From Pannonibacter phragmitetus_B (GTDB lineage Bacteria > Pseudomonadota > Alphaproteobacteria > Rhizobiales > Stappiaceae): a DNA stretch of 64,000 nt. Below the pieces are notes generated by a model. The model was not told where the DNA came from. It did no database searches and worked only from the letters and a program-made list of their open reading frames with translations. Shown in pieces: positions 18,188-28,737 of the stretch. The number at the start of each line of letters is the position of its first letter. Within the stretch, counting starts at the first letter, position 1. The DNA is taken from contig NZ_JBNINT010000001.1 in assembly GCF_050510895.1 (NCBI RefSeq), positions 3,658,001 to 3,722,000 on the forward strand, in the 5' to 3' direction. A program made the translations under genes and the position numbers.

Positions 18188-18346
18188 GCTGCATCAGCGG
18201 AGGGTCACTCCGCCCTTATTTTGGCGGACCGGCCAGATGGCAGGCCCTTGGTTTGCACGTTCGGGCCCGGCCTTGCAGCGCGGACCCCGCTCAAGAGTGC
18301 GAACGAGACGGCAACGCCGCGTCCGCTCGGGCATCCCTTATGCCTT

Positions 18347-18374
18347 ACGATACGTAAACAAACTACGCAACCAA
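18347..18374 (-). promoter_or_regulatory. Possible sucA promoter
   Basis: On the minus strand TTGGTT (18374-18369) and TATCGT (18352-18347) are spaced by 16 bp, about 160 bp before the sucA start. The match is weak. The rest of the 295-bp sucD-sucA spacer shows no gene. Confidence 0.3.
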
Positions 18375-18449
18375 GACACATTTCCGGCACTTTGCTGGCG
18401 GAAATCCCCTGGATCACCGCGTGGCCGCCGGGGCCCGGTGGTTACCGAA

Positions 18450-18470
18450 GCGGGGCGCCATGCGCCCCGC
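18450..18470 (-). terminator. Hairpin after sucD
   Basis: Perfect 9-bp stem GCGGGGCGC/GCGCCCCGC with a CAT loop, 13 bp downstream of the sucD stop. It is followed by only TTCGG on the minus strand, so it is a weak or Rho-assisted terminator separating sucCD from sucA. Confidence 0.5.
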
Positions 18471-18482
18471 CCGGAATTCGTA

Positions 18483-19384
18483 TCAGCCCTTCAGGACTTC
18501 GACGAGGGTCTCGCCGAGCTTGGCCGGAGACGGGGAGACGCGGATGCCAGCCGATTCCATGGCGGCAATCTTGTCTTCCGCACCGCCCTTGCCGCCGGAG
18601 ATCACGGCACCGGCGTGACCCATCGTGCGGCCCTTGGGAGCAGTCCGGCCCGCGATGAAGCCAGCCATCGGCTTCTTGCGGCCCTTCTTGGCCTCGTCCT
18701 TGAGGAACTGGGCTGCATCCTCTTCGGCGGAACCACCGATTTCACCGATCATGATGATCGACTGGGTGGCTTCGTCGGCCAGGAACATCTCCAGCACGTC
18801 GATGAACTCGGTGCCCTTGACCGGGTCACCACCAATGCCGACAGCCGTCGTCTGGCCGAGGCCGGCGTTGGAGGTCTGGAACACGGCTTCATAGGTAAGC
18901 GTGCCGGAGCGCGACACAATACCAACCGAACCTTTCTTGAAGATGGAGCCCGGCATGATGCCGATCTTGCATTCTTCAGGGGTCAGGATGCCGGGGCAGT
19001 TCGGGCCGAGCAGGCGCGACTTGGACTTCTCCAGCTTCGCCTTGACCTTCACCATGTCAGCAACCGGAATGCCTTCCGTGATGCAGACGATGAAGGGGAT
19101 CTCGGCGTCGATCGCCTCGATGATGGCAGCAGCCGCACCGGCAGGCGGCACGTAGATCACGGAAGCATCAGCGCCCGTTGCATCCTTGGCCTGAGCCACG
19201 GATGCAAAGATCGGCAGGCTTTCGCCCTTGGAGCCGGACCACTTTTCGCCGCCCTTGGCCGGGTGCACGCCCGCGACCATCTGGGTGCCGTAATAGGCCA
19301 GCGCCTGTTCCGTGTGGAACGTGCCGGTCTTGCCGGTCAGGCCCTGGACAATGATCTTGGTGTCCTTGTTGACGAGAATGGACA

Positions 19385-19385
<1 letters not shown>
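18483..19385 (-). CDS. sucD: Succinyl-CoA synthetase alpha subunit
   Basis: A 300-residue alpha subunit; with SucC it converts succinyl-CoA to succinate while making ATP or GTP. It has a CoA-binding N-terminal domain (LVNKDTKIIVQGLTGKTG) and the phosphohistidine loop in TMGHAGAVISGGKG near the C-terminus. Its start overlaps the sucC stop by one base (TGATG), giving translational coupling. Confidence 0.96.
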
Positions 19386-20584
<1,199 letters not shown>

Positions 20585-20661
20585 TCTCTCCCCGTGTGTT
20601 CGGAGAACCGCCGCCGGGGAACCCGGCAGCGGACGTCATTCTTGTGAGGTTACAACCGGGC

Positions 20662-21624
20662 TCAGGCGAGCGCCGGCTGGATCTTCTTGCAGGCCTCGAC
20701 CAGACCGTCGACGGATGCGACGGACTTGTCGAACATGGCCTTTTCGTCGGCATTCATGTCGATCTCGATGACGCGCTCGACGCCACCGGCACCGATAACG
20801 ACCGGAACGCCAACGTAGGTGTCCTTGAGGCCATACTGGCCGCTGAGCGCAGCGGCGCAGGGCAGAACGCGCTTCTTGTCCTTGAGGTAGCTTTCAGCCA
20901 TGGCAATGGCGGACGAAGCCGGAGCATAGAAGGCAGAGCCGGTCTTGAGCAGGCCGACGATTTCGGCGCCGCCGTCACGGGTACGCTGAACGATCTGCTC
21001 CAGACGCTCGGCCGTGCACCAGCCCATCTTGACCAGATCCGGCAGCGGAATGCCGGCAACCGTGGAGTAGCGGGTCAGCGGCACCATGGTGTCGCCGTGG
21101 CCGCCCAGAACGAAGGCCGTAACGTCTTCAACGGAAACGTTGAACTCGTCAGCCAGGAAGTAGCGGAAGCGGGCGCTGTCCAGGACGCCGGCCATGCCGA
21201 CAACCTTGTGGGCGGGCAGGCCGGAAAACTTCTGCAGGGCCCAGACCATCGCATCCAGCGGGTTGGTGATGCAGATGACGAAAGCGTCCGGAGCGTGCTT
21301 GGCAATGCCTGCACCCACCTGCTCCATAACCTTCAGGTTGATTTCCAGAAGGTCATCGCGGCTCATGCCGGGCTTGCGCGGCACACCAGCGGTGACGATC
21401 ACCACGTCGGAGCCTGCAATCGCCTCATAGGAGTTGGCACCGGCCAGCTTGGCATCGAAGCCATCCACCGGGGAAGACTCGGCAATGTCGAGTGCCTTGC
21501 CCTGCGGCGTGCCCTCGGCGATGTCGAAGAGGACGATGTCCCCGAGTTCCTTGAGACCGGCAAGATGAGCGAGCGTGCCGCCGATCTGACCCGAACCGAT
21601 CAAAGCAATCTTATTGCGCGCCAT
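20662..21624 (-). CDS. mdh: Malate dehydrogenase
   Basis: A 320-residue NAD-dependent enzyme of the LDH-like MDH type that oxidises malate to oxaloacetate. The NAD fold (ALIGSGQIGGTLA), the substrate-loop arginines in VPRKPGMSRDD and the catalytic histidine in GGHGDTMVPL are visible. I chose MARNKIAL at 21624; the ORF extends 33 codons upstream without family resemblance. It is first in the mdh-sucC-sucD series, so a promoter probably lies in 21625-21784. Confidence 0.96.
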   Translation of the reverse strand: MARNKIALIGSGQIGGTLAHLAGLKELGDIVLFDIAEGTPQGKALDIAESSPVDGFDAKLAGANSYEAIAGSDVVIVTAGVPRKPGMSRDDLLEINLKVMEQVGAGIAKHAPDAFVICITNPLDAMVWALQKFSGLPAHKVVGMAGVLDSARFRYFLADEFNVSVEDVTAFVLGGHGDTMVPLTRYSTVAGIPLPDLVKMGWCTAERLEQIVQRTRDGGAEIVGLLKTGSAFYAPASSAIAMAESYLKDKKRVLPCAAALSGQYGLKDTYVGVPVVIGAGGVERVIEIDMNADEKAMFDKSVASVDGLVEACKKIQPALA

Positions 21625-21784
21625 ATCCGAACGTTTCCCTTTACGTAAGATGGAACTCAATGCCATCCGCCGATGACTGGGGATGGCACTACTCCCTTTG
21701 ATCCGCTCACGCAAGCCAATCAAAAGAATATTACGCTAGGGCACCTGAAGAATCTGATGCCCTCTGCGCGCCTACGTGCATGAC

Positions 21785-22978
21785 CTATACGGAATGCATA
21801 TCAGCGCGTGCATGACTTCTATTGTCTCCAGACAGGTAAGCCTCGGACCTCATCTCGATGAGACGGGACACCGTCCGGTCGAATTCGAACACCTCGGCCC
21901 CGCTTGGCGCCCTGTAGAGACCATCAGGCTGAACCTCTGCGGTGACCACCGTCTTCACCCCGTTGTCATAGAGGGCGTCGATAAGGTTGATGAAGCGCTT
22001 GGCCTCGTTCCTGCGGGTCTGGTCCATCGCAGGCACATCCTCGATGAAGACCGTATCATAGGTATGGGCGATGCGCAGATAGTCCGCTGCACCCAGCGGT
22101 TTTGCGCAGAGATCTGCGAAAGTGAAGCGCGCCACACCGTTTGCGGCACGCGGCACATCAATATGCCGGCCCTTCATGTCAAGCTGCTGGCGCTCCTCCG
22201 GGAAGCCGTTCGTCAGCTTCTCCCAGATGCCATCGGCAGCGGCCTTTGCCGCCTCGCCAAGCGGGCTGATATAGACCTCGGCACCGCCCAGTTTTTCCAT
22301 CCGGTAGTCGGTTGGCGAATCGAGCATGAGCACCTCCACCTGCTTCTGCAGCAGGTGGAGGAAGGGCATGAAGAGCTGCCGGTTGAGCCCGTCCTTGTAA
22401 AGGTTTTCGGGTGCAACATTCGATGTTGCAACCATGACAACACCCCTTGCGAAGAGTTGCGTGAACAGCCGGCCAAGGATCATGGCATCGGCAATGTCGG
22501 TCACGGCGAACTCGTCAAAGCAGAGGAGACGGGTCTCTGTAGCGATCTGATCTGCAACCGGAGGGATAGGATCATCCCCCTTCACTTCGCCATTTTTCAG
22601 GGCTTGCCGCCAGGCAAAGATGCGCTCGTGGGTCTCGGCCATGAACTCATGAAAATGCACCCGGCGCTTGCGGCGGATGACGGTCACTTCCATGAACAGA
22701 TCCATCAGCATGGTCTTGCCACGCCCGACACCGCCCCAGAGGTAAAGGCCATGCACGGCGGCCCACATCTCGTTCTTCTTGCGCGCAAACAGCCAGCCCA
22801 GCGCACTCTTCTTCGAGGCGAGGCGAACTTCCGCAAGACGGGCATTCAGGGAATCGAGTTTGCGGACCGCTTCCATCTGGGCGGTATCACGCGTAATGGC
22901 CCCGCTTGCTACCAGGGCCTCATATCTGCTGGCCAGCGCATGCTCGACCGGCAGATCCATGTCCTTCGTCGGCTTCAA
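21785..22978 (-). CDS. zapE: Cell division protein ZapE (AFG1-family ATPase)
   Basis: A P-loop ATPase that in E. coli interacts with FtsZ at constriction; it resembles mitochondrial AFG1/LACE1. Walker A GGVGRGKTML and Walker B LLCFDEFAVTD are visible, with the family segment TSNVAPENLYKDGLNR. I prefer the TTG start at 22978 (397 residues) because GGAG lies about eight bases upstream. The next in-frame ATG at 22960 has its purine run directly against the start codon, and the longer ORF to 23113 adds non-family residues. It is often linked to mdh-suc genes in alphaproteobacteria, as here. Confidence 0.88.
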   Translation of the reverse strand: MKPTKDMDLPVEHALASRYEALVASGAITRDTAQMEAVRKLDSLNARLAEVRLASKKSALGWLFARKKNEMWAAVHGLYLWGGVGRGKTMLMDLFMEVTVIRRKRRVHFHEFMAETHERIFAWRQALKNGEVKGDDPIPPVADQIATETRLLCFDEFAVTDIADAMILGRLFTQLFARGVVMVATSNVAPENLYKDGLNRQLFMPFLHLLQKQVEVLMLDSPTDYRMEKLGGAEVYISPLGEAAKAAADGIWEKLTNGFPEERQQLDMKGRHIDVPRAANGVARFTFADLCAKPLGAADYLRIAHTYDTVFIEDVPAMDQTRRNEAKRFINLIDALYDNGVKTVVTAEVQPDGLYRAPSGAEVFEFDRTVSRLIEMRSEAYLSGDNRSHARADMHSV

Positions 22979-23438
22979 TGTAGGCTCTCCGCCTGCACCG
23001 AATGGCCTTCCGCCTTCCTGTACGGTCTGCCAGACGGGCATCTGCTGCACGACTGCGCACAAGCGCATACAATTTTCCGCTGTTGCGATACGGACAAAGC
23101 CACGTTGGCGCAAGCCCCTTCTCCAGCCGGCGGGCGCTTTTTAGCACAAGGCGGACACCCAAACGTAAAGCTTCTTCGTCAATTGCGAGAGGAAAGCGGC
23201 AAAACCACGGCCTTTTCCCTGCTCCAACTCCTCAAGGCACAATCATCAGGAGCAATTACAGAAGGCCATATCCCGAGGGATTGCAGTTGGCGCCGTTTGA
23301 GGAGAGACCACACGGCTGGCTGGCGGGAGCACGCCACCGCTCAGGCTGCGGAAGGCAGCCCGCAGACAGAGCACGGCAGAGCAACCGCAGAACAAGCGGT
23401 TGCGTCCAGATGATACGTCATTCAGGGACGGCAGGGCT
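22979..23438. other. 460-bp spacer without recognised gene
   Basis: Several short ORFs cross this stretch on both strands, but none has a good ribosome-binding site or recognisable protein sequence. It probably carries the zapE promoter and the 3' end of the DUF7662 transcript. I see no strong terminator. Confidence 0.5.
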
Positions 23439-24203
23439 TCAAAGGCGCACGAAACGGGATTTACGGCCGTTCTGCCTTTCATGAAGGCACAGGAGACGTC
23501 CCGCAAGCTCACGGCCGGCCGGGCTTGCCAGATCAGCCGGTTTGCCGCGCCCGTCCGCAATCAGCCAGATGTTGCCAGGCGTCACCATGTCGGCCATGGC
23601 GGCTGTTCCTGCGGCAATGCCGAGCTTCTCCCCGATCCGGGGCACATCCTGCCCATCCGGGTGGCTGAGTTGTTGAAGATCGCGGTGCAAAGCGCCCAGA
23701 TCACCCGAATCCAGAATGAAGGTCTGAACCTTGCCGTCCGCCAGAACCGCCAGCCGGTACAGGCCCGGAAGAGCGGGCACAAGACGGCTGTTGCACGGGG
23801 TTTCGGCTACGATGCCAACCTCGGTCCACTCGGCGCGCACGGTCAGATTGACCGGCTCCTTCATTTCGCGGGCATTCCGCCGCAACTGGTCAAGATCTTG
23901 CTGATGGCGCCCGGAGCGCACGGGGCTGCTGGTGTCGGCAGCAGCCGAAGTGCCAGAAATGCGCAGACGGCGGAAAACAACCAGATCCCGGCGTAGATCC
24001 GTATGGTCAACACGCCAGCCAGCATCGAGCCAGGCGTTCTGATGAACCAGGCTCCCGCCGGAATTGGCCCACCAGGTCCGGTGCTCGCGGGCACTCATTG
24101 GCAGGCTGACGCCGAGGATATTTTCGAGTTCGTCGAGCTTTGCAGCCCAGACAACTTCGTCCAGACGGGCCAGGTGTTCACGCAGCGGGTCGTATTTCGC
24201 CAT
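23439..24203 (-). CDS. DUF7662-like domain protein
   Basis: A 254-residue protein whose N-terminus (AKYDPLREHLARL, about residues 2-14, then a W-rich segment with HRTWWANSGGSLVHQNAW) resembles a small domain found alone or next to nucleic-acid-related or restriction-like proteins. The remaining part (about residues 90-254) is unrecognised. ATG 24203 gives the family N-terminus; a TTG lies two codons earlier. No Shine-Dalgarno sequence is obvious. Neighbours (zapE, an Omp19-like lipoprotein) give no functional hint. Confidence 0.7.
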   Translation of the reverse strand: MAKYDPLREHLARLDEVVWAAKLDELENILGVSLPMSAREHRTWWANSGGSLVHQNAWLDAGWRVDHTDLRRDLVVFRRLRISGTSAAADTSSPVRSGRHQQDLDQLRRNAREMKEPVNLTVRAEWTEVGIVAETPCNSRLVPALPGLYRLAVLADGKVQTFILDSGDLGALHRDLQQLSHPDGQDVPRIGEKLGIAAGTAAMADMVTPGNIWLIADGRGKPADLASPAGRELAGRLLCLHERQNGRKSRFVRL

Positions 24204-24313
24204 GAGCAAGCAGCATCCGATAGTTACACCCTGCTAGTCGTACCCGTTTCCCGTGAAATTTCCGGGAAACGGGTTCAAGGTGCAAGTCCGTACGTGCTCA
24301 GGCGTTTCTGGCC

Positions 24314-24887
24314 TCAGCGGGAGAGAGACCGGCATGCCGCCAATGGTCTGACCGTTGAAGCGCTCGCCGCCTGCACCATAGAGCTGGGCCACGGTGGCGC
24401 CGGTGCCATCCTTGAGCACGACCTGCTTGCCGCTCAGATCCCACGCCGCAATACCGGCAAGTGTGCTGTCATTGCAGCCCCGGGTGTTGGCGCGGTAGCC
24501 ACCGGACCAGGTGGTCAAGGTCATGAACAGCATGCAATTGGAGCTGCCGGAGGCAATCTTCCAGCCGCCGAGCATATCATTGCGGCCAACATCTGCCGCA
24601 CCAGCAGGCGGTGTTGCCGAGGCCATGGCACCGGGCGCCGTCATGCCCGGCTGCGGCGCACCCAGCGGCTCGCCAGTGATCTGGCCAGGCTGTTGCCCGG
24701 ACATTGACGGGTCACTCGTCACCATACCTGGCGCGGGCGTGAGCGGCTGCAGCTGACCACCGGCCACCGGCGTCGTCGGGGAAGCCGGCAGCGGAGCCGC
24801 CGACCGGCCACCATCCATGCCCAGGCGCGAGCAGCCGGCAACACCAACGGCAAATGCCAGTACAGCGATCGTTGCAACTCGTGTCAT
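24314..24887 (-). CDS. Omp19-like lipoprotein, AprI/Inh protease-inhibitor family (C-terminus frameshifted)
   Basis: An outer-membrane lipoprotein with a type II signal and lipobox VAGC (Cys19). A long Pro/Ala/Gly-rich linker follows (about residues 25-100), then a beta-barrel inhibitor domain (GGWKIASGSSNCMLFM to the GERFNGQTIGG segment). Brucella Omp19 has this architecture, inhibits proteases and ends in a short LSR-like tail. Here the tail is out of frame. A two-base loss in the TC-repeat (or one extra base) near 24321-24328 explains it, and correction gives SLSR-stop at 24314. The uncorrected frame runs to 24234 with non-family residues. Confidence 0.8.
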
Positions 24888-25012
24888 GTCGAATCAGTCC
24901 TTCCTGCCCCACAGGGACGTTTAATTTAACCGCAAGGGCGAAAAATTCTTCCCCCGCTATGCCCCAATTCACCGGAAGGGGCAAACGTGATTGATCCGGG
25001 TGCCGTTCCGCG

Positions 25013-25022
25013 CCATATATGG
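25013..25022. promoter_or_regulatory. Palindrome CCATATATGG upstream of the GNAT gene
   Basis: Perfect 10-bp palindrome 57 bp before the GNAT start, in the divergent spacer between the lipoprotein and acetyltransferase genes. It could be an operator; nothing else identifies the binding protein. Confidence 0.25.
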
Positions 25023-25078
25023 TCCAAGTCTATGGAGGACCCAAGGGCGGCGTGTCACTTCACCGAAGGACCGCTGGA

Positions 25079-25666
25079 ATGCCGCACCTTAACAACAATG
25101 GCAGCACCAATGGGCAGATCCGCCTCCTGGGCAGCGCCGACAAGCACCAATTCCGTGACCATCTCCTGCGTCTGGACCCAGAGACCCGCCGCAGCCGCTT
25201 CGCCATGCAGGTCAGCGACAGCTTTCTGCGGGCGTATGTAGAAACCAGCTTTGCGCTTGATACAGTCATTTACGGCTATTTCGAGGACGGCGTGCTGCGC
25301 GGCGCCGCAGAATTGCGCCCTGTCGGCAGCGCTGCATCTGCAGAAGCCGCCTTCTGCGTGGAAGACGGCTGGCGCAACATGGGGCTTGGCAGCGAATTGA
25401 TGGAACTGCTGCTGATTGCCGCCAGAGCAGGCGGCTGCGAGCATATCTACATGAATTGCCTGGCGACCAACCGCTCAATGCAAGCTCTTGCCCGCAAGTT
25501 TTCGGCCAGCCTCAGTTTCGAATGCGGCGATGTGGTGGGGCATCTGGTGCCGCAGCCTGTCAGCATCCCGCCTGCCGATCCGCTTGACGGCTGGAGCCGC
25601 CTTGCCTTCGACGTGGCCCGCAAGGTCTTGGGCCTTTCCTCACACGCCCGCACAGCCCGAGGCTGA
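25079..25666 (+). CDS. GNAT-family N-acetyltransferase
   Basis: A 195-residue acetyl-CoA-dependent acyltransferase. The acetyl-CoA pyrophosphate loop is seen as RNMGLGSELM (motif A, R/QxxGxG), preceded by a beta strand (AEAAFCVEDGW). Substrate is unknown. I chose ATG 25079, which has GAAGGA eight bases upstream; the ORF could begin at 25019. It is transcribed divergently from the lipoprotein gene and shares a hairpin terminator with the mini-gene downstream on the other strand. Confidence 0.8.
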   Translation: MPHLNNNGSTNGQIRLLGSADKHQFRDHLLRLDPETRRSRFAMQVSDSFLRAYVETSFALDTVIYGYFEDGVLRGAAELRPVGSAASAEAAFCVEDGWRNMGLGSELMELLLIAARAGGCEHIYMNCLATNRSMQALARKFSASLSFECGDVVGHLVPQPVSIPPADPLDGWSRLAFDVARKVLGLSSHARTARG

Positions 25667-25690
25667 CTGTCGGGTCCTGCAAAAACAAAG

Positions 25691-25712
25691 AAGGGCCGCG
25701 CTGGCGGCCCTT
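25691..25712. terminator. Terminator between the GNAT gene and the mini-gene
   Basis: Perfect 9-bp stem AAGGGCCGC/GCGGCCCTT around a GCTG loop. On the minus strand the tail is U-rich (CTTTGTTTTTG), so it is a good terminator for the small minus-strand gene. On the plus strand only TT follows. Confidence 0.75.
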
Positions 25713-25741
25713 CCGTGAGATCGGCTGACCTCGTGTCCGGA

Positions 25742-25837
25742 TCAGATCCCGGCGAAACCTCGCACTGCCAGAGGCTGCTCCAGCACCGCTCCATTCCGCC
25801 CAGACATCAGGGTCAGGCTCGGGGTCTCACTCGACAT
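25742..25837 (-). CDS. Putative 31-residue small protein
   Basis: I do not recognise it. The ORF encodes 31 residues beginning MSSETPSLTLMSG and ending AVRGFAGI. The case for expression is strong: a near-consensus Shine-Dalgarno AAAGGAGGTGA lies directly upstream at the right spacing, a plausible promoter (TTGCCC, 16 bp, TAAGCT on the minus strand) lies near 25880-25907, and a U-tailed terminator lies 30 bp past the stop. There is no membrane segment. No maturation enzyme is adjacent, so a modified-peptide role is not supported. It could be a regulatory leader or a free small protein. Confidence 0.6.
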   Translation of the reverse strand: MSSETPSLTLMSGRNGAVLEQPLAVRGFAGI

Positions 25838-26162
25838 GGGCTCACCTCCTTTCAATAGTTGCAGACAGGAACAGCTTACCGCGAACAGAAACGGGGGCAA
25901 GAAAAAACCGCTGAAAACGCCTGCAGGCGGGAAGCCTGGACGGATTTGTGCAAGCCGCTGAATTTGTTCACTCTTTTGACTAAAGAGGCGGAAGATTGCA
26001 GATTCTGGGCCGTCAAAGGCAACCAAATGGCGGCCCAGGGCGTTGCAGACCGCATGAGACAAAGGCCCGGCCGGCGGCAAATTGGGGCGGTGATTGCCAC
26101 AGATCATCCCAAGATCCGCCATCAGGACCAATCACTCTGGCTTGTCCAAGCGGGAGGCTGCA

Positions 26163-26399
26163 ATGATGCAGGGAAGGTACCATGCCAATGGGGCGGAGCA
26201 TGCGGAAACGCTGTTCTGTGAACATCGTGAGCTGGCTAATTCTGTGGAGACCCTGGCAGCAGGAGATCCTTGCGGGGTTGAGCCAGGGCGTCCGGAGGGC
26301 TATGCGTGCCCTTCCGCTCTCTTGTCAGGGGGCTGCGGTCCCCCGCTGCACCCCTTCTGTCTCAGACACGGAGCACCGGATCAAGGCAGGCAGGCCTGA
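26163..26399 (+). CDS. Doubtful small ORF
   Basis: A 78-codon ORF starting with two ATG codons preceded by GGGAGG at good spacing. The first half (HANGAEHAETLFCEHRELA) looks like ordinary protein; the second half is Pro/Gly/Cys-rich and may be out of frame. No family is recognised. The flanking stretches 25838-26162 and 26400-26609 show no gene; the first should hold the mini-gene promoter. Confidence 0.25.
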   Translation: MMQGRYHANGAEHAETLFCEHRELANSVETLAAGDPCGVEPGRPEGYACPSALLSGGCGPPLHPFCLRHGAPDQGRQA

Positions 26400-26647
26400 C
26401 CCGGACTTTACGCGGGATACCGGGCGGAATCAGTCCGTTGTCCCTGCCCTTCTGCCTGCAACCCGTTCGCAGGCTCCACCGCCACCGCCCTGCAGAGCCT
26501 TGCCTGCCGTGCCGCTGCGCGGTGTTGCACGTGTGCCATGCCCGGCCAGCGGCTCCACGCCGTCCGGACATGTCCTTTCGATCAACTGTCCAGCGGGGAG
26601 CCTGAACCCTTGACCTTCCATCCGACCCCCAGTTGCCGGCTCAGGCC

Positions 26648-27918
26648 GTGCAAAGACCCCGGGACATTCGCCTTGATGTGTTTCGTGGCCTTGGCATGTT
26701 CATCATCTTCATCTCCCACCTGCCGCAGAGCTGGTGGGCGAACTGGATCCCGGCGCGATTCGGTTTTTCCGACGCGACGGAGATTTTCGTCTTCTGCTCC
26801 GGCATGGCCTCGGCCCTTGCCTTTGGCAAGATCTTTGACCAAAGCGGCATGCTGCTTGGAACCGCACGCATCGGCCAGCGCATGTGGCAGGTGTACTGGG
26901 CGCATATCTGCCAGTTTCTCGTGATCGCCGCGGGCCTCGCCGCTCTCATGAACAGCGGCTATCTGGAGCGCTGCTGCGGACTGAAGGAAGATTATGTGCA
27001 GGCGCTGAACCTGCGCTATTTCTTTGAAGACCCGCTTGGCAACCTGCCGGGCCTGCTCAGCCTCACCTATGTGCCGAACTATTTCGACATTCTGCCCATG
27101 TATGTCGCCATGCTCGCCATGGTGCCGGTGATGATCTTCATCGCAGCCAGAAGCCGGATTGCCTTCTTTGCCGCAGCCATCGGCATGTGGGTGGCGGCAA
27201 ACATGCATCTGGTCAACCTGCCCGCCGAGCCCTGGTCCAACCGTCCCTGGTTCTTCAACCCCTTCGCCTGGCAGCTGGTCTTCTTCACGGGCTTTGCCTT
27301 CATGAAGGGCTGGATTCCGGTGCCTCCGGTCAACCGCCGCCTCGTCTGGATTGCGGTTGTGGCCGTTCTGATCAGCATTCCCTTTGCCAATTTCCGCATC
27401 TACGAGGCTGTTCCGGGCTTCCAGGCGCTGCGGGACGCGGCCAAGCCGCTCTGGGTCAAGACGGAGCTTGGCATCCTGCGCTATGTCCACTTCCTGGCAC
27501 TGGCCTATCTCGCCTATGTGGCGGTTGGCCCCAATGGCGAACGCCTCCATGCACAGGGCCGGTTCTCCGGGCCGGTTCTGTCGGTGCTGCGCAAGGTGGG
27601 CCAGCAGTCTCTTCCCGTCTTCCTCGCCAGCCTGCCGATCGCACAGGCAACCGCGATCCTGCGCGACATGGCAGGCGGCCGGGACAACTGGTTCCTGCAG
27701 GCTGTTTCCAACCTTGCAGGCCTCGCAGCCATCGTGGCCGCCGCCTATCTGGCTGCATGGTTCAAGAGCCAGCCCTGGCGAAGCAGGACCAAGCCTGCCG
27801 CCGCTCCCTGCCGGTCAAGGCGCATGCAAAGGCTCAGTCCGGCAAACCTGCTGTGTCTGCCTATGGGCCTCCGGCAAGGCCCGTCAGAACACCGGGCGCG
27901 CTGCCGCAGGGCGTCTGA
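26648..27918 (+). CDS. OpgC-like membrane acyltransferase (frameshifted near the C-terminus)
   Basis: Polytopic membrane protein (about ten helices) of the OpgC family, which succinylates osmoregulated periplasmic glucans in relatives. The N-terminal signature RPRDIRLDVFRGLGMFIIF and the early helix FSDATEIFVFCSG fit. The frame slips near 27780 (CCTGGCGAAGC). Adding one base moves the stop to 27918, just before a strong terminator, and gives about 423 residues. Uncorrected, the ORF would run through the terminator and into the opposite gene. The start is uncertain: GTG 26648, TTG 26633, or TTG 26610 (after GGGGAG) with another missing base in the C5 run at 26626-26630. Confidence 0.75.
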
Positions 27919-27937
27919 CATCGGGCATACAAACACG

Positions 27938-27966
27938 AAAGGCGCAGCCTCCGAAGCTGCGCCTTT
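27938..27966. terminator. Bidirectional terminator after opgC
   Basis: AAAGGCGCAGC pairs with GCTGCGCCTTTT, six-nt loop, with A-rich and T-rich flanks. It lies 20 bp after the corrected opgC stop and 28 bp from the stop of the convergent DUF1150 gene. Confidence 0.88.
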
Positions 27967-27993
27967 TGCATTTCTATCCAATGCGAAGCGTGA

Positions 27994-28266
27994 TCAGTGG
28001 ACTGACAGCATCGTCAGTTCATGCTCATAGGCATTGGCGATGGCCGCTTCGCGGCTGTCGGCAACGATGATCGGCGTCCCATCCGCATTAAGCAATGCCC
28101 ATAGCCGCAGGCCACGGGCAATATGCGCCGCGCCGGGGAAAAGGCGGGCAAGATCATCGGAACTCATCTGGCGCAGATAGCCCACCTGACCGGCACCGAG
28201 CCGGGCAAACAGCTCCGGCGTCAGGTCATGCGGGTCCATTGCGCGTTCATTTGCATCGCGCGTCAT
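27994..28266 (-). CDS. DUF1150 family protein
   Basis: A 90-residue cytoplasmic protein of unknown function. The family features are GYLRQMSSDDLA, LWALLNADGTPIIVADSR and the terminal LSVH. It lies 42 bp after hsp20 in the same direction, the usual pairing in alphaproteobacteria, so it is probably co-induced by heat and may assist the small heat-shock protein. That role is inference. Confidence 0.88.
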   Translation of the reverse strand: MTRDANERAMDPHDLTPELFARLGAGQVGYLRQMSSDDLARLFPGAAHIARGLRLWALLNADGTPIIVADSREAAIANAYEHELTMLSVH

Positions 28267-28308
28267 GGCGTTGTCTCCTTGATCGGACAGCAGTCACTGC
28301 CCTGAAAG

Positions 28309-28737
28309 TCAGTCCCTTGCGGTGATCTCGATCCGGCGCACGACGCGCTCCGGCTCCGGGCGGGCAAGATCAATCGACAGCAGCCCGTCCTTGAGATCGG
28401 CTCCGAGGATTTCGATGCCCTCCGCCAGCACAAAGGCGCGCTGGAACTGGCGGGCGGCGATGCCGCGATGCAGATACTGACGGGACTTGTCTTCGGACTG
28501 GCGTCCGCGAATCACCAGCTGACGCTCCTCGACGGAGACATCAAGCTGCTCGCGGGTGAAGCCTGCCACGGCAAGCGTGATGCGAATGACCTCGCCATGC
28601 TCGTCCGACTTGGGAAGGCGTTCGATATTATAGGGTGGATAGCCGTCATTCGCGGCTTTAGACACCCGGTCAAGTACCCGTTCAATGTCGTCGAAGCCGA
28701 GCATGAACGGGCTTGAAAACGCTGACATTCGCGTCAT
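28309..28737 (-). CDS. Hsp20-family small heat-shock protein
   Basis: A 142-residue ATP-independent holdase of the IbpA/HspA type that binds unfolding proteins in the cytoplasm. The alpha-crystallin domain spans about residues 35-130 (ITLAVAGFTREQLDVSVEERQLVIRG in two stretches, GIAARQFQRAF) with the end of the domain rich in Arg/Glu. ATG 28737 is preferred because GAGGA lies eight bases upstream; a TTG start at 28743 is possible. The leader carries a ROSE-like thermometer and a sigma32-type promoter. Confidence 0.93.
   Translation of the reverse strand: MTRMSAFSSPFMLGFDDIERVLDRVSKAANDGYPPYNIERLPKSDEHGEVIRITLAVAGFTREQLDVSVEERQLVIRGRQSEDKSRQYLHRGIAARQFQRAFVLAEGIEILGADLKDGLLSIDLARPEPERVVRRIEITARD

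Noticed and set aside
23002..23484. 160-codon plus-strand ORF
   Set aside because: It overlaps the ends of zapE and the DUF7662 gene, has no good ribosome-binding site, and its translation is unlike protein families I know.
27919..28030. Extension of the OpgC reading frame beyond 27918
   Set aside because: It would cross a strong bidirectional terminator and the DUF1150 coding region; the extra residues look out of frame.
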